From Cephalopachus bancanus (taxonomy: Eukaryota > Chordata > Mammalia > Primates > Tarsiidae), in contig JAPVLO010000382.1 in assembly GCA_027257055.1 (NCBI GenBank), positions 992,001 to 1,056,000 of the forward strand: DNA of 64,000 nt. Reading direction: 5' to 3'. A program made the translations under genes and the position numbers. Shown here in pieces: positions 23,800-36,934 of the stretch. The notes beneath the pieces were generated by a model. That model saw nothing but the letters and a program-made list of their open reading frames with translations. It was not told the origin of the DNA and searched no databases. Each line of letters opens with the position of its first letter. Position 1 is the stretch's first letter.

Positions 23800-24671
23800 A
23801 AACTCCATTGTATTGGGAACCTAGTTACAGTCAGCTCTTAATATTGAAATCTTGATGATAAAGGGTAAATTCATCTCTCAATTCTCCCAACTTCTTCCTC
23901 CTTTCCTACTGCAAAGTACAGTAACTCCCAGATTCCCTTGTCTGTTCCTTCACATAAAGGCAAAGAATCTCCTGCTTTGGTCACAGTAAAACTCTTCAAA
24001 TGCCTGGTTGGCCTTATTTATCAGATATGAACTAAAAGAGGGTTTTCCACATTGCTCAGTGAATGACTTCTTGAATCAGAATGAGTTAAGCCACCTTCTT
24101 TGATGTGTCAAGTAGTCACATCCATCGTGGCTCACAGCCATGGCCATTCCTCAGACAGCGTAGGTCCTGTTTGATCAGAGGCAGGGGCTTAACCCAAGGA
24201 GTCTGTCTTTAACCTGTCCAGAGCCTGCAGTCTGGATCTGGCTAGAAAAATGAGCCAAGACCAACAGACCCTCCGTCTCCCTCAGGAATCTCAACCAAAA
24301 AACCCGGAAGGAATGGCAGGTCTTTCACCTATAACATGAAAGATAGTATAGGCCATAACAAGTAAAGTCATGGGCCCTGTGAAATTGAGAGGCAGCAGAA
24401 GCCATGGAATAGCAGGGGAGCCTGAAGCAGAAAGAGAAGTGGATCAGACACACATGAAAAGCAGAGACACTTAAAATGCAGACCCTATATCCTTGAGAGA
24501 GACCCAGGAGGCAGCCATCCCAGGAGTGGTTGTACTTCTTCACAACTTTCCAGCACTCTCTACATATATCCTCACAATAAATAACCTAGTATGTATTTTG
24601 TTTTTATTCGGTTTGTTGTTTTTTTGCGACAGTTTAGTTGGCTTTTGCTCTTGCTAATTAAAGAACCCAAC
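23800..24671. other. Intronic, no recognised element
   Basis: No repeat or gene recognised on either strand. Confidence 0.55.
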
Positions 24672-24770
24672 CTTCAACTGGACGTGGTGGTTCATGCCTG
24701 TAATCTCAACACTGGGAGACACAGGCAAGAGGACTGCTTGAGTCCAGGGGTTCAAGACCCAACTAAAAAT
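24672..24770 (+). mobile_element. Alu left-arm fragment
   Basis: ACGTGGTGGTTCATGCCTGT to CCAGGGGTTCAAGACCC is a diverged left Alu arm without a right arm. Confidence 0.8.
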
Positions 24771-26585
24771 AAAAAGGTAAAAAGGCTACCACTAGCTACA
24801 CTATTTTCTTACTTTATAGTCATACCATCCTTAGAATTTATTTTATAGCTTCTCTTTTTCAAGGGGCAAACATTTGCCTCGATGACTTTTACTGTTCACT
24901 TTGCTCAGAATGCAACAGGGAGGGCTACAGTGAGAGCCAGGCTTAGTCCCCCCAGCCTGGGACAGTTGAATCAGAAAGGAGAGGTAGGCAGGTTCAGTAT
25001 TACAAGGCCATTCAGAAGAGAGCCCTCCCACCTCCCCTCAAGGCCTTTTTCTTATTCCTCACTCTGTTTTCAACCACTGGCTGGTTGTAAGATTCATTCA
25101 AGTGTGACTTTCTTGTCACACAGTTCTCAAGATGGATGGTATGCTTGCTTGCTGCCTTCATACCCAGAGCTTTGTGCCGAAGTTCTCAGGCATGTCCCTG
25201 AAGGGGTAAGAGTATACTCTAACAGCATTCCTCCACCTGTTCTTGTATCTATCCAGCCACTGATGTTTAATCAGCATGCAGGTCATGGTTAACAAAGAGC
25301 TGGGCATAGCAAATGTACAATTTACTTGGGGAGATGTAAAGTGAAGATGTGCACTTTACTTGGGGATTAAGACTATTTGCATCAGCAAGACAAGTAACAG
25401 GTGCTAACAAAACCACATCTACATTCACAGGCATGCCATGGGTTAATCAGAAGTTGCTTACAAATGTGCCCTTAACATAAAAGAAAAGCAAGTGGATGGC
25501 GGTGGGGACCCTAGTTCATACAAGGATGATAAAAAGAAGAGGAGCACAGCCACCCTGGTATGACATGGCCCGTCCACGTTGTCTGAAGCCACTGGGACCC
25601 ACACAAACCTCCATCAGACCTTGAGGAAGGTTGTTCACGCAATATTAGGCAGATGTTAAGCAATTCAGAAAATGAGCTATTTATTTTCTCCGAACTTCTA
25701 TTTTATTTGAATTTCTGATAATCTGTGTATCATCTTGGCTTCTAAAATTTTTAACTACATTCAGTTCTCCACAGCTGCAAGAAGTGAAATTACTCCCAGC
25801 TTATACTGCCTACTTAAGTACCTTATCAATAGCCTCTGAAGAGACCAAATTCACATCTCAAATTTTTCCTCATTGCACATAAAGCTGGTCTGCACTCTGT
25901 TCAAATCATGTCATTCCCTGAGTCCTGATGAACTTAAGATGAAAGAACTGGCTCTGACCATCTGAGTTGGAGCTTTGTTTCTTCTGAATCACTGGGCATT
26001 TTACACTGAACTACGAAGAGCCTATGATCACTTCAAAAGAACTCAGTGTTCATTGACATTGACCATTTGGTATGTCAGAATATAATAAGGTAAAATATTA
26101 AGCTTACCCTCAATAAAATGGTGGTGGCTAAGCGGTTGTCAAAAAGACTAGCTTTTGAAATATTTAACAGATTTCACCAAAATTTGGTGTGTGGCAGGAG
26201 GTTATAGTTATTTGTTAGCATGGACATTTAAAAGTCAAACACCAATTGAACCTTTGGGACTAGCATCTTAACACAAGCTGCAAACACAGAAAGGGACACA
26301 TATGCTATTTATCCAGAGAATAGAGGTCTAAGGATACTCTGTAATGGATTCTGTCAGACAAGAACAAGGAGCACTGACCTCCAGAAATCCCTACAAACTT
26401 TGACTCACTGTATTCCATTCCCAGGTGCCTCAATCCTCTTGCTGATTTTGATAACTGGTTCTCATAGTCAGCACTTCACAACGGTTCCTAAGTAAAAATC
26501 TAAAATTTACATTTTTTCTTTATTAGTCTACATCATTTTCCTGAAAAAGATTTACTAATAAGCTAAGGTAACAAAGCAATAGCTA
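24771..26585. other. Intronic, no recognised element
   Basis: Includes an open stretch of 136 codons on the plus strand at 24882-25292 that matches no family I know and is not called as a gene. A 12-base unit TTTACTTGGGGA occurs twice near 25320-25366. Confidence 0.5.
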
Positions 26586-26605
26586 TTGAGAGGGAGGGAG
26601 GGATG

Positions 26606-26610
<5 letters not shown>

Positions 26611-26639
<29 letters not shown>
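26611..26639 (+). repeat. (GA)n microsatellite
   Basis: About 14 AG/GA units, preceded by GGGAGGGAGGGATGG low-complexity sequence from 26588. Confidence 0.95.
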
Positions 26640-26642
<3 letters not shown>

Positions 26643-26689
26643 AGAAGGTGAAGGAAAGAGAGAAACATACTGCTGCTAAGGAAAAATAA

Positions 26690-26895
26690 CTGGATTTGGA
26701 ATCAGAAATTTGCATTCAAATCCAAATACTTCTTAGTTGTGTGATGTTAGACAAGTTATTTAATGTATCCTAGTCTCATTCTCCTCTGGAAAATAAACAT
26801 GCGAATTCTTAATTTATAGAATTGAAAGAGGATTAAATGAGACAATGCATAAGAAAGTGTTCAATGCAGTGCCTGGCACACAGCAAGTTCTCCGG
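26690..26895 (+). mobile_element. MIR SINE, sense
   Basis: GGATTTGGAATCAGAAATTT, TGATGTTAGACAAGTTATTT, GGATTAAATGAGACAATGC and GTGCCTGGCACACAGCAAG follow the MIR consensus almost end to end. Confidence 0.85.
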
Positions 26896-28744
26896 TTCAC
26901 TAAGTGTGAATCTACTGATCACATATGACCAAACATATAAACAAGGATTAGTTTTATTTCATACAGGTTTTCAAACTGATTACGTTGCTAAATTCATCGT
27001 CGGTTTTATTATCCTATTGTCTAAGCATCAGTCATGTCTAATCGAACAGCTTTCAAGTCTGACTGGCCTTCAGTGTAACTCAGAAGAGCATGGGCTCCTG
27101 AGTCATTCCCTTATGAATATGTGAGAACACTTCCTTCTCAGGGTCTGCCATGGTTTCACCAATTCTTCCCATGACTTTAGTTCATTCACTCAGCTGGATG
27201 ATTGCTATGATTTCTGGCCCAGGAGAAATACTCCTGCCTCTTTCTTGCTTCTTATCATCTAGTCAGATGGCTGACACACGTTCAGAAACCCATCAACGAT
27301 ACTAGTTCTACTGTTTCATAAAAGTTATCTTCTTCAGCTACTGTCCTCAGCTCCATCTGGTATCAAGTGGACTAGTTTTCCATTGGATAGATTCATAGGT
27401 GCCATTTTGATGGTGCCTTATCATCCAGACTATACCTTACTTTGCTAGAATATACTTCTTCGCTATCTTAAGGAAAATGACCTTTTTCTTCCCATGTGAA
27501 AGTTATGGATTTCCTCTGGGCTTGTCCCAATCTGAGCTTGTCCCCTAATCTGAGGAACACCACTGGTTTTTGGCTCATCTGCAGACTGATTTGCTCTGAC
27601 CACGGAGAAAGGCTAAAACCACCCACCTGTCAGTCTGGTTCATGCTCCTGCTCAGACCACAAGCTCTAACCCACTTCCCTTGATTCTCCTGGATGATGCA
27701 CCAGATAGGGTGTGCTCATTGACAGATCCACCTAACATCAGCTAAACAAAATTTTACAACATTAAATTAATTTCTACTGATGAAGAAGGTACATTTAAAT
27801 TATGCCTGCATAGAGAACATACCTGAACTAAGAGCAAGAGGAGATAAGGCAGAAATAAAATTTTAAATTCTAAACATCTGAATCATTTAAGACAATTCTA
27901 TCATGAGCAACATAGCAACTTTGTAAATTTTTTTTTCTTTTACACATCAACTAATTTCTAGGTATTTTCACAGGACAGGTGTATAAAATAATCACACTTT
28001 CCATTGCTATTCCTCATGATCAAAGCCACCCCAGTTCCTAGCTCTATAAAAATGTATTCCCATTTAGCAAAGTATCAAACTATTCTTACCTATACCCACA
28101 AGGGTGAAATAAATAATCTATGCTCATATTCTGCGAGGCCCCAGTGCTATCATAGATTATAGTCATGGGTGAATTTCACACTCCAACACTAGCATAGTAG
28201 AAACTCTTGAGCAATCCCAGTCCAAAGGGGGTGATGGGTTGGAGGGAACATTAGAACTATTTAAGTGACCAGGGTTTCCATGTGTCCACCTAATGCCTCA
28301 TGGACACACATGAATGTAAAGGATGGTAAATTCCTTTCCATCCAACCATAAAGAAACTGTGGGGCTTTATGAAAGAAACAACAGTTTCTCATTTTTAGAG
28401 GCCCAGATTTTCCTTTCTTTTTCTCAAATCCATTTTTACATTGTCTAAAATAGATAGAAACTAGGAAAAATATAAATGGGAATAGTGAATGGTTGAGACT
28501 AGAACAGACATTTAATCTGATCTTACAGGCCTTATTTGGGGTACAGGAGAAGAGCAGAAGGGATTAACACCCACTTGGTTACTAATCTTGCAAGTCATAT
28601 GTACAGAGTAAGAGCAATTATCATATTTTAAAATGGTTCCATAAAAGTTCAATGCTTTGGTAAAGTCATTTTATCAAGAGTTGTCACATTTTGTAAATAG
28701 CTCAACCTTATATATTTACTTCTAGCCACAACATGTGTTCAATC
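26896..28744. other. Intronic, no recognised element
   Basis: About 1.85 kb without a recognisable transposon or gene. Confidence 0.5.
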
Positions 28745-28850
28745 TTTCTTGAGCACATGCTATAGAAAAGGTCCCATCCGAGGCACAAGGGAGGACACAA
28801 GAAATAATGGGAAATTATCCTTGCTCCAAAACAGTTTACAGCTTTGCACC
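28745..28850 (-). mobile_element. Possible L2 fragment, antisense
   Basis: TTGAGCACATGCTATAGAAA, CCATCCGAGGCACAAGG and CCTTGCTCCAAAACAG have the antisense L2 order, but divergence is high. Confidence 0.4.
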
Positions 28851-29004
28851 TAAAAATACAAGTGACAATGCAAAATAAAATGGAATTATCACAAAACAAA
28901 TGAAAACAAATTATATGAGGATTAGAAAAGGAAGGAATCACACATGATCATAAATCAGAAAAATCTGTAGTGGAAGCAATTTGTTCTAAGACAGTTAGGC
29001 TGTC

Positions 29005-29165
29005 CCTTCAGTGGATATTTATTGAGTATGGAATAGGTATCAGACATTGAGCTAGAGGCTAAGAATGGAGAGAGGAGCTTCCTTCCTGAGCTTTCATGGT
29101 CTAGTAGAGGAGAAAATAATATATAGCAAGTACTACAGTAGAAACTAACATATAGTAAGTAATAT
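29005..29165 (-). mobile_element. L2 3' end, antisense
   Basis: GATATTTATTGAGTATGGAA, GCTAGAGGCTAAGAATGGAG and CTGAGCTTTCATGGTCTAG match the reversed L2 3' end. Confidence 0.65.
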
Positions 29166-29184
29166 ACTGTATTAAAGGGTGGGA

Positions 29185-29405
29185 CTTAAGAGCCTTGTGA
29201 TCGTCCCAGATTGTCTAGGTTGGAACCAGACTCTAAACATCACAGGCTATTTATCACTGTGTATAAGTTGCCTAGCCTTTCTTGTCTTGGTTTCTTTGTC
29301 TGTGAAATGGGTTAGTAACAGACATACCTGACAGAGTAAATAAGACGGTGCCCAGGAAGCACTTAGCACAACGCCAAGCACCAAGTAAATGTTCAGTAAA
29401 TAGTG
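29185..29405 (+). mobile_element. MIR SINE, sense
   Basis: GTGTATAAGTTGCCTAGCC, CTTTGTCTGTGAAATGGG, AGGAAGCACTTAGCACAACG and CAAGTAAATGTTCAGTAAAT follow the MIR consensus. Confidence 0.75.
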
Positions 29406-29519
29406 CAGTGAGGCATATATTTGTTTCTACCTCTCTGTGTGCGTATCTGATGTCATGAAGAAGACAGTTGCTTAAAAATGGAATTTAAGAAGAATCAACC
29501 AAGGATATTTTTTCAAAAG

Positions 29520-29760
29520 TCATTAGTACAGTTTTACACATTGTTTTCCAAATATGTAGTATTTCCCACTCTTATAAGCAGCATATGAAAGTATTGATCT
29601 CACCATGCACTATATATAGTTAATATATTCTTTAAAATTTGTGTTAATTTAGTGGGAAAAATAATGTTATTGTATTAATTTCTACATCTTTGATTACAAT
29701 ATGGCTAAGTATTTTTTATGTTCATTAGTCACATATTTTTCTTCACATAAAATGGGATTC
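29520..29760 (-). mobile_element. Possible old L1 fragment, antisense
   Basis: CACTCTTATAAGCAGCATA, then TAATTTCTACATCTTTGATT and TATGGCTAAGTATTTTTTAT, resemble the reversed 3' part of old L1 elements. Divergence makes this uncertain. Confidence 0.35.
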
Positions 29761-31174
29761 TCACTTTACAGACTGGGAAATTCTGAATTTGGGCAATTTG
29801 GGAAATTTGTAGAGTTTGTATTTAAAGGGTCAGAAAAAGCAGAGTCCTTGAAAATTACTGAACAGGAGAACAAAATAATATAATCTTGTACGACAGTACA
29901 CATGCAGTAGTTCATCTCTTATCATCTTCTAGGGAAAGAACAGAAATAAACCAGATTAATGCTAATAAAGGTCTGTGGGGGTTTTGGAGCAGGAACTAAT
30001 ACGGATTAGATCGGAGACAAGAGAATACACAGAAATGTAGAAGATAAAAGGGTAAATACAGGGAACAAAATAAAGAAAAGACAGAACAGTGTAACTGCTA
30101 AAAAGAAGCAAGGAAAGGGAGAAGAGGAGACACAAGTCCCCAACACTTCTTAAAATTAACATATTTATAGTTTACTTTTATATTCTTTCACCCTCCCACT
30201 CACCTCTGTGGTTAAAAAAATATGACTTTATCTATGCTGCTTGTGCCACACAACGTACAATGATGTGGACAGGAGGCAGATAATAATAAAGAAGAGATGG
30301 CAAGGGGACACTCACAGGAATCCCAAGGTGTATTGTCCTCAAAGCCAAGAGAAACTCTAACCCTATTCCATTAACCTAGTGACTCTCCTCTCCTGATCTG
30401 GAGGCAAAAAAGAAGACACTAAGAAGGAATAGCTTCTGAATATAGATGTTCCGGCCCACTCACCTTTAGAATGCCCCTGTTTGGGTCTAATGAGAGAAGG
30501 GCAACACAGAAAATGGAGTTTAAAATGGAGCCAAGAATAGGAGTGAACTGGCACCAAGAGCTCCTTCCTTTCAGTGACTTCCTTAAGAACTCCTTTGCTG
30601 AAAAGTAATCGCGTGGGTCAACTCTCAGCTACACCCTGACCACTCAACAGTTTCCAGCTTCCTCTGCATCTCTTTTTTCCCATGTTAGTTTCCGTTCACC
30701 TAACCTGTGCCAGGAATCTACAGGAATGGCAAGTCAGGGTAGCAAAAGGAAAAAAGGCAGAAGAGAGAGCTAAAGGAAATCTCTATCCACACGCACTGAT
30801 TATTCCATGATGGCCAACTGCAGCCCAAGAACCTGGGGGAGGGGTGCACACAGCAGTGGCTGCAAGGCCCACAAGGGTGGCCATGGAAGGCTCCTCAACA
30901 AGAAAAGGTGCCTTATGACTTGGTGCCTTTCCATCACTGGCACCTGGGGAATATGGGCAATTTGTCCTCCCAAGTCTCAGGATCCCTTCGCCTTTCTTTG
31001 CTCCCCTTTCTTAAAGAGCACTGATATTCAGAAGATATGTATCAGATATTTAATGTGCAAGTATTTGCTTGTAGCTCACATGTCAGATGGGGACCCCTGT
31101 TCTTGGGTTATCTTATTGTTTTAGTCTAAATATCATTTCTGAGGCTGGTACAGTCAAAAATCTTTACTTTTTTG
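29761..31174. other. Intronic, no recognised element
   Basis: No repeat or gene recognised. Confidence 0.5.
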
Positions 31175-31197
31175 GTTGTTTGTTTGTTTGTTTGTTT
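31175..31197 (+). repeat. (GTTT)n microsatellite
   Basis: Five to six GTTT units. Confidence 0.85.
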
Positions 31198-31218
31198 TAC
31201 AACTCCTGTGCATTACTT

Positions 31219-31276
31219 TCTCTTTCTGAATTCCTCAGTCTCTTTCTGAATTCCTCAGTCTTTCTGAATTCCTCAG
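31219..31276 (+). repeat. Three-copy minisatellite, 18-20 base unit
   Basis: TCTTTCTGAATTCCTCAG occurs twice exactly, then a third time with its first two bases lost, so the spacing falls from 20 to 18 bases. Confidence 0.9.
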
Positions 31277-32989
31277 TCTGCCTTGATTGTCTGCTATGGT
31301 TCTACCCAGAACAAGTGAAATTCAAAGTCAAACCTTAACTGATTTCCACAGAGGAAAAGGGAAAATCCTCCTGTTTCATCCATTCTGTGAGCTTAGTGAT
31401 TTTGCAGACTTGGGTAGACCCATGGAAGGATCCCACTGTTGGCAGAGTGAACTTTCACCATCTCTGGGATTGTTCTACACCTGTACTCCCCTGATCCCTC
31501 CTCCTCCTTATTTGCTCTCCTGTTCTAGGAGATTAGATATGGGAATTATTTTTATCTTATTCACATAATTATCCTTCATATCAAGAAGAGTACTTTCTCC
31601 CACTCTGAATCCCCTCAAACTCTCAGCTTCTACCTGAGGTAGATTTTTTAAAGTTATTTCTTCTGAAAGGCATTTCTTCTGAAGAATGTAGTATTCTCCC
31701 TGAAAGGCATTCTAGAGAATACAACTTTCTTTGATCATATTACGTGAGGGTGTAAATTACATAAAATTAGAGCAATCACAGGCTATAGCCCCCCATAAGC
31801 ATGGGTTATATTCAAAATATTTAATAACTGCCATGGCGCCTTCAGTGGCCAACCAGAACTGAAGCTAGCCTTATGAATAGAACAGGGTTTTGTGGCCCCT
31901 ACTCTATCAGGCATTAGCTCTTTAAGTGCTGACTCATTAGAAATCCTGGGGGCACAAACGGGGCCACTCACAGGCTTCAGAGTAGCTGCCATCCACTGAC
32001 TGGTATAGAAGTAAATCCTTATCTTAACGACTGCACAACTAGGAGTGCTTACCAGCTAAACGTCAGTTGTGTCGAATCCATCAGGAATGATCTCACCAGA
32101 TTTTATTTGGTTGAAATTGCTTCATTTTTCCCCAGTCCACCCTGCTGTAAAATCACCTGAAACCCATAATTTTACGTAATCCTGCCCTAAATGTACGTAA
32201 CTTGCCCTGGCCTAGAAAGACCAAAAGTAACGCACAAGTAAATTTAGCTAAGTACATAAACTTTTATCTATTGTCTGCATCCTTATTTACCATAGAGGTT
32301 TTTTTTTTGAAAAAAATAAAAACAGACTCATTTATGTAAGCAGCCTCTAACTCTGTGCCTGAATTCTAACCAGTATTTCATGAAGGTTAAGCCAGAGAAA
32401 AGTATTCACCACGATTTACCCTCCCAAATATTACAGAATGTTATTTATGTGGTCTTTAAGCAGGTGTTGTATCCATCCCCAGCCATGGCTTCATTTCAAC
32501 CACAAGATACAGCAGATGAACCACATTTCCCAAAATTCCTTTAAAAACAATCTTGTAGATGCCAGGAGAGCTAGGAGCATTAATGACTGCAGAGTTGGGA
32601 GTTAAGGGGTAGAGAGAGAATGGTGGGAAGAAAATGTGAAGAAACCAGTTTTAACAAGGGTCAAACTGTTAACAGGAGAATTTATAGAGAAGAAAGTCAA
32701 AAGTCAAGAGTCAGAAATAATATAAGAACAAAAAATGTTTACAGAACTATGTTGTGTGTAGAGAAAAATGGATTCTCTTCAGGGCTCAGAAAAGGTGTTA
32801 AAGGGCAGCTTTTGCCAAGAAATATAAGAGACATGCATAGGCAAATAGCATGGTTTATGAAATCTGCAAACAAGAAGGAAAAAACCAAAAAAAGCCCATG
32901 AAGGCAATTTTGCATACATGGCATGAATCGACATTTTATTTTTCTTAAGAATTTTCTGATCACAGATGTGGCCTAATATTTCAGCAGGA
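31277..32989. other. Intronic, no recognised element
   Basis: About 1.7 kb of unique-looking intron with short A or T runs. Confidence 0.5.
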
Positions 32990-33865
32990 AACTTCTAGTA
33001 GAAAAGACCAAGGAATATTGTAGAAGAAGATCCCTGGTGGACAACGGAAAGATCCTTACTGAGTCCTATTTTATTCAGCATTTTAATCAACAACTTGGGG
33101 AATAATATTCTGACTAATTTACAAATTATGAACATGACAAGATGCTGGGAAGAATAATGTCAGACGGCAGACACAAACTTCAACAATATATGGGCAGGCT
33201 AAAAAGATGAGACCAACCTAACCAAATGATCTTCAATTGGGTTAAATTTAAAATCGACTCCATAAGAGCACATGGGAAGACTTTGCTTACTTTGCATCTT
33301 AGGCAGTTGTAACTTTGGGAAACCAGGCTGTCAAAATCACTAATGCAATCTTAAACTACATTAATAAAAAGATAGCATACCAAACAAAGGAGATGATAAT
33401 TCCATGGAACTAGACTGTAAATAGTACACACTGATAAACTGATCATTTGTACCTTGATCAAATTTCAGCATGAAATATCTGAAAACCATTTAACTTAAGA
33501 ACCAGCTGAAGATATTTAGGCTGCTTAGTTTGAAGGGAAAAAAAACAACTCAGAGGTTGCATGAGAGTTATAATGTACCTGGAGGCAATCACATGAAAAA
33601 AAATGGTTAAAAATAACTCCAGAGAGTAGACTCTGACCCCCAAAATGCCAATTATGTCACAGTAGACTTTTGTCTCAATATAAGGAAAACCTCTCACAAT
33701 CTGAATGGAATGGATTCGCCTTATCATCCAAGTAAGTTCCCTGCCACAAGAAATATTCTAAGAAAAAGTCATGGGGTCATTTGTCAGGGAGTGCTTCACT
33801 GAGTGAGATGTTGAACTAAATGACCTTTAAAGCTCCTGCTAAGACTCTATTAATATAGTATTTAT
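32990..33865 (+). mobile_element. L3/CR1 LINE relic, unusually long
   Basis: Blocks follow the L3/CR1 order: TTTATTCAGCATTTTAATC, AACAACTTGGGGAATAATAT, GATGCTGGGAAGAATAATG, CAATATATGGGCAGGCTAAA, TTTGTCTCAATATAAGGAA and TGAACTAAATGACCTTTAAA. CR1-type elements stopped moving before placental mammals split, so about 870 bases is a long survivor. No frame is open. Confidence 0.6.
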
Positions 33866-35587
33866 GTAATAAAAATATAAACAAATTCAGTCAGTTCTGA
33901 CTGACACTATGACATAAATGTGAGGTAATTACATATGCACAGCCCCCTCACAGAGTTATCTGTGTTATTACTAGAGATAAACCTTAGCTCTTCTGTGTCT
34001 GTAGATCAATTATGTCAACAGAGTCATGTGCTAGACTTCGAGCTAGTGAGGTTGAATGTAAAACAGGGTCAGAGTTATTCGAGTTGATAAAATATGTTTC
34101 ACTTTTTCCATAATTAGAAAGCATACGTCAGTCAGCAGGTAGGCTACAGAGAAAAATAGTTTTCAGTTCCTGCCTATGGAGCCACACAGGGAAAAGGAGA
34201 GGATGGGTCTGCTCAGGACACACATACACACTCACTCACTCACTCCTGGTGACAGTCAGAGACCAGGCTACTGTGACTGTCGACATTTTGAAGCAGCTTG
34301 TGAGCAAACATTCCTTTTTACATTCAGATGATCTTTGCCATAAAGGCTAAAACCAGTATTATACTTTTGTTCCTCTCAAGGGACACATTTCTCTAATTAT
34401 AAGATATTATTTTTGTCTTTGGGTTGAAGCTACAATAAAATTCAGAAAGAATTCTAGATGATCTCTTGGCTCTTCTTGTTTTAAGATCGATGATTCAACA
34501 TGGTTCCCTTTCTGACAATAATGTAATGAGACTTGTTTCTTGTAGATTTGAGAAAAGAACACTCACTACTTTATAGTTTTGCTATGTACATTATTCTTGA
34601 GCTGTCTTTCCCTTTGGAAAAATCAAACTTTGGTAGGCTCTTTGCTCTAGACCTAGGTCACCCACATATTTTTATCTCCCCATCATACTTCTCACCTTGC
34701 CTCTGCACTAAAGGTCAAAGCTACAGTTCAGCAGTGGGCCAAAAATGCTGAAAGCAGAGATATGGAAGGAGTCCACCTTCTAGTCTATGCAGACAGGGTA
34801 AGTGGATGTGTCCGGTCTTCATGAGAATGAGTATACACTGTGTGAGTACCTAGAGCGCTCTCAAATTTACAGAATGCCAGTGATTTGTCTTAAAGTCACT
34901 GTTCTTCCCCGCGAAAACCAGACTTTCCAAAGACTGACTGGGAAAAAAAATACTATTAGTATTAAAAACTATACCGTGCATACTCAATGTCAAATTTAAA
35001 TAATATAAAGATCAAACAGTGTTATGACATGCTACCAAAAAATAGCAAAAACTGCCCTTTACTCAACGCCTTTACTGAAAATTCATTTATGTCTCTTCCA
35101 TATTAATTCGCCTCTCTCCATTCCAGGCATTAAGGGACAGGATGCTGAAAAGACCAAAAAACTCATACACTAGGAATAAAGAAAAGAGTAAGTTAGTGAT
35201 TCTATGTACAACACCTACTTTCTGCTTATAGGCAATGGAATTCTCTACATGATGAGTGACAATCAATTGATCTCCAAAATAAAAGACAAAAGGATTACTA
35301 GCAAGAATAAATTTCTAGAAAACCACAGATAGACAGTGGGGTGAAATGCAGCCTTGTTCCTAGTAATAGGCAGAGTTAGGTGGATGTTAACAGAGAAATA
35401 TTTCAAAAACCAAAACCACAGTAATAAGACACCATGATCTTGGCATAAGAATCTGGGAAACATGGACAAAGGTAGCCGACTGAGGTCTGTGAATACCCAG
35501 AAATTGAGGAAGTTCTCTGGGCAATTCCATGAAACAAAAAAGTACATTTTATTATAATGAAGCAAATGATTAGAGAAAAAGAGTGAG
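33866..35587. other. Intronic, no recognised element
   Basis: A 115-codon open stretch on the minus strand (35263-35610) is AT-rich and phenylalanine/leucine-rich, with no recognisable motif. It is not called. Confidence 0.5.
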
Positions 35588-35777
35588 ATGTACAACTTGC
35601 AATCTCCCACCTATCAAAATTCCATTCAAAGCCTCCTACTCTAAAAAGCTATTCTAATCCTCCACTGTATCTTTATGTAATAAAAAAGACTATAATAATA
35701 ACACCACCACCAATATTTATTAAGCATATACCATGAACTAGTGCTGTGTTTAGCATGCTGTGTGAATTATGTTTTAA
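35588..35777 (+). repeat. Direct duplication, copy 1
   Basis: About 190 bases match 37457-37646 at about 97 percent (six differences seen). The matched segment runs from L2 sequence into MIR sequence, so it carries a ready-made repeat junction. Confidence 0.93.
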
Positions 35778-35989
35778 ATAAACAAAGAGGCCCACTCCAA
35801 GCAGCAAAACTCTAGAGTCTACCTGCTAGCCCAATTTGGTGTAGATTAGCTCAGAAACTAGAAGAGGCTAAGGTTCAATGATTTCCGAATTTGCACATTA
35901 GCAGGACAGGGAAAAACAGGAGTGATTATATATCTAATATAGAACATATCCCTTTGTTGTCATAGCTAACTAGGTAGGTGTGTGTCTCC

Positions 35990-36080
35990 CTGCTAAACTA
36001 GAATCTTCCTGAAGCAGGAGAGGCCTGGAGTAGTGACTAACATATAGCAAGTGCTCAATAAATGTTTGTATGTGAATGCA
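35990..36080 (+). mobile_element. Possible L2 3' tail
   Basis: ACTAGAATCTTCCTGAAGCA followed by ACATATAGCAAGTGCTCAAT and AAATG resembles the last part of L2 in sense. Confidence 0.45.
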
Positions 36081-36094
36081 ATGTGAGCTGTCCC

Positions 36095-36625
36095 TATGTG
36101 ATAGACTAAATGTACTAAGGATGATCTCCCTGTATTCACCCTTTATAATGTGACTTTGCAGTTCTTCCCATTAAAAGGTATATTCTATTTTCTCCCCATC
36201 TTGAAATGAGCTGTTCTATGACTCATTTTGTCAATGTGATGTGGTGGAAGTGTCACTGTTCTAGTTTCAAGCATAGGCCTTAAGAGATGTGCACACTTCT
36301 GCTTTCTCCCTTGGAAACCTACCTTGATATGACAATAAGCCTGGCTAGCCTGCTGAAGGATGAGAGACCGCATGGCTACAAGCATCTCAGCTGAGATTAT
36401 CTTGGATCAGCCTATAACCAGCCAACACTCAAGCACGAGAGAATCCAATCAAAATGAGCAGAGAAGTCTACCGACCCCAAGCTCCCCACAGATGCATAAG
36501 TGAGCCCAGCGGAGACTGGAACTATCCAGCTGACTTCTAGCTTTATAAAACATAAGACGTGGTTATTATCTTAAGCTACCAAGTTTTGGATAGTTTATTA
36601 TATAACAATAGCAAACTAATACACC
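36095..36625 (+). mobile_element. Possible old LTR-like repeat
   Basis: GCCTGCTGAAGGATGAGAGA, CTCAGCTGAGATTATCTTGG, TTAAGCTACCAAGTTTTGG and CAATAGCAAACTAATACACC resemble a common mammalian repeat with a MaLR-like end. Family not assigned. Confidence 0.4.
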
Positions 36626-36640
36626 CCATTAAATGTCACT

Positions 36641-36934
36641 TTTTTTTTTTTTTTTTGAGTTGGAGTCTCACTCTGTCGCCCAGACTGGAGTGCAGTGGCC
36701 ACTCCCGGCCACCGCAGCCTCGACCTGCTGGGGTCTGGCAATCCTTCCGCCTCAGCCTTCCAAGTAGCTGGAACCACAGGCGCGCGCTACCACGCCCAGA
36801 TAAATTTTTGATTTATTGTAGAGATGAGGTCTCGCCAAGTTGCCCAGGTGGGTCTCGAACCCGCAGGCTCAGGCAATTCACTCACCTCAGCCTCCCAAAG
36901 ACGCAGGATTATAGGCTGAGCCGCCAAGCCCAGC
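36641..36934 (-). mobile_element. Alu, derived type, antisense
   Basis: In its own sense it has GCGGGTTCGAGACCCAC, CAACTTGGCGAGACC and GGTGGCCGGGAGTGGCCACT. Target duplication TTAAATGTCACT is perfect at 36629-36640 and 36935-36946. Confidence 0.96.

Noticed and set aside
24882..25292. 136-codon open frame, plus strand
   Set aside because: It is the longest open frame outside recognised repeats, but it has no known motif, no splice or promoter context, and the length can occur by chance in 64 kb.
35263..35610. 115-codon minus-strand frame rich in F and L
   Set aside because: AT-rich composition explains it. Its 5' part also overlaps the duplicated L2 segment at 35588.
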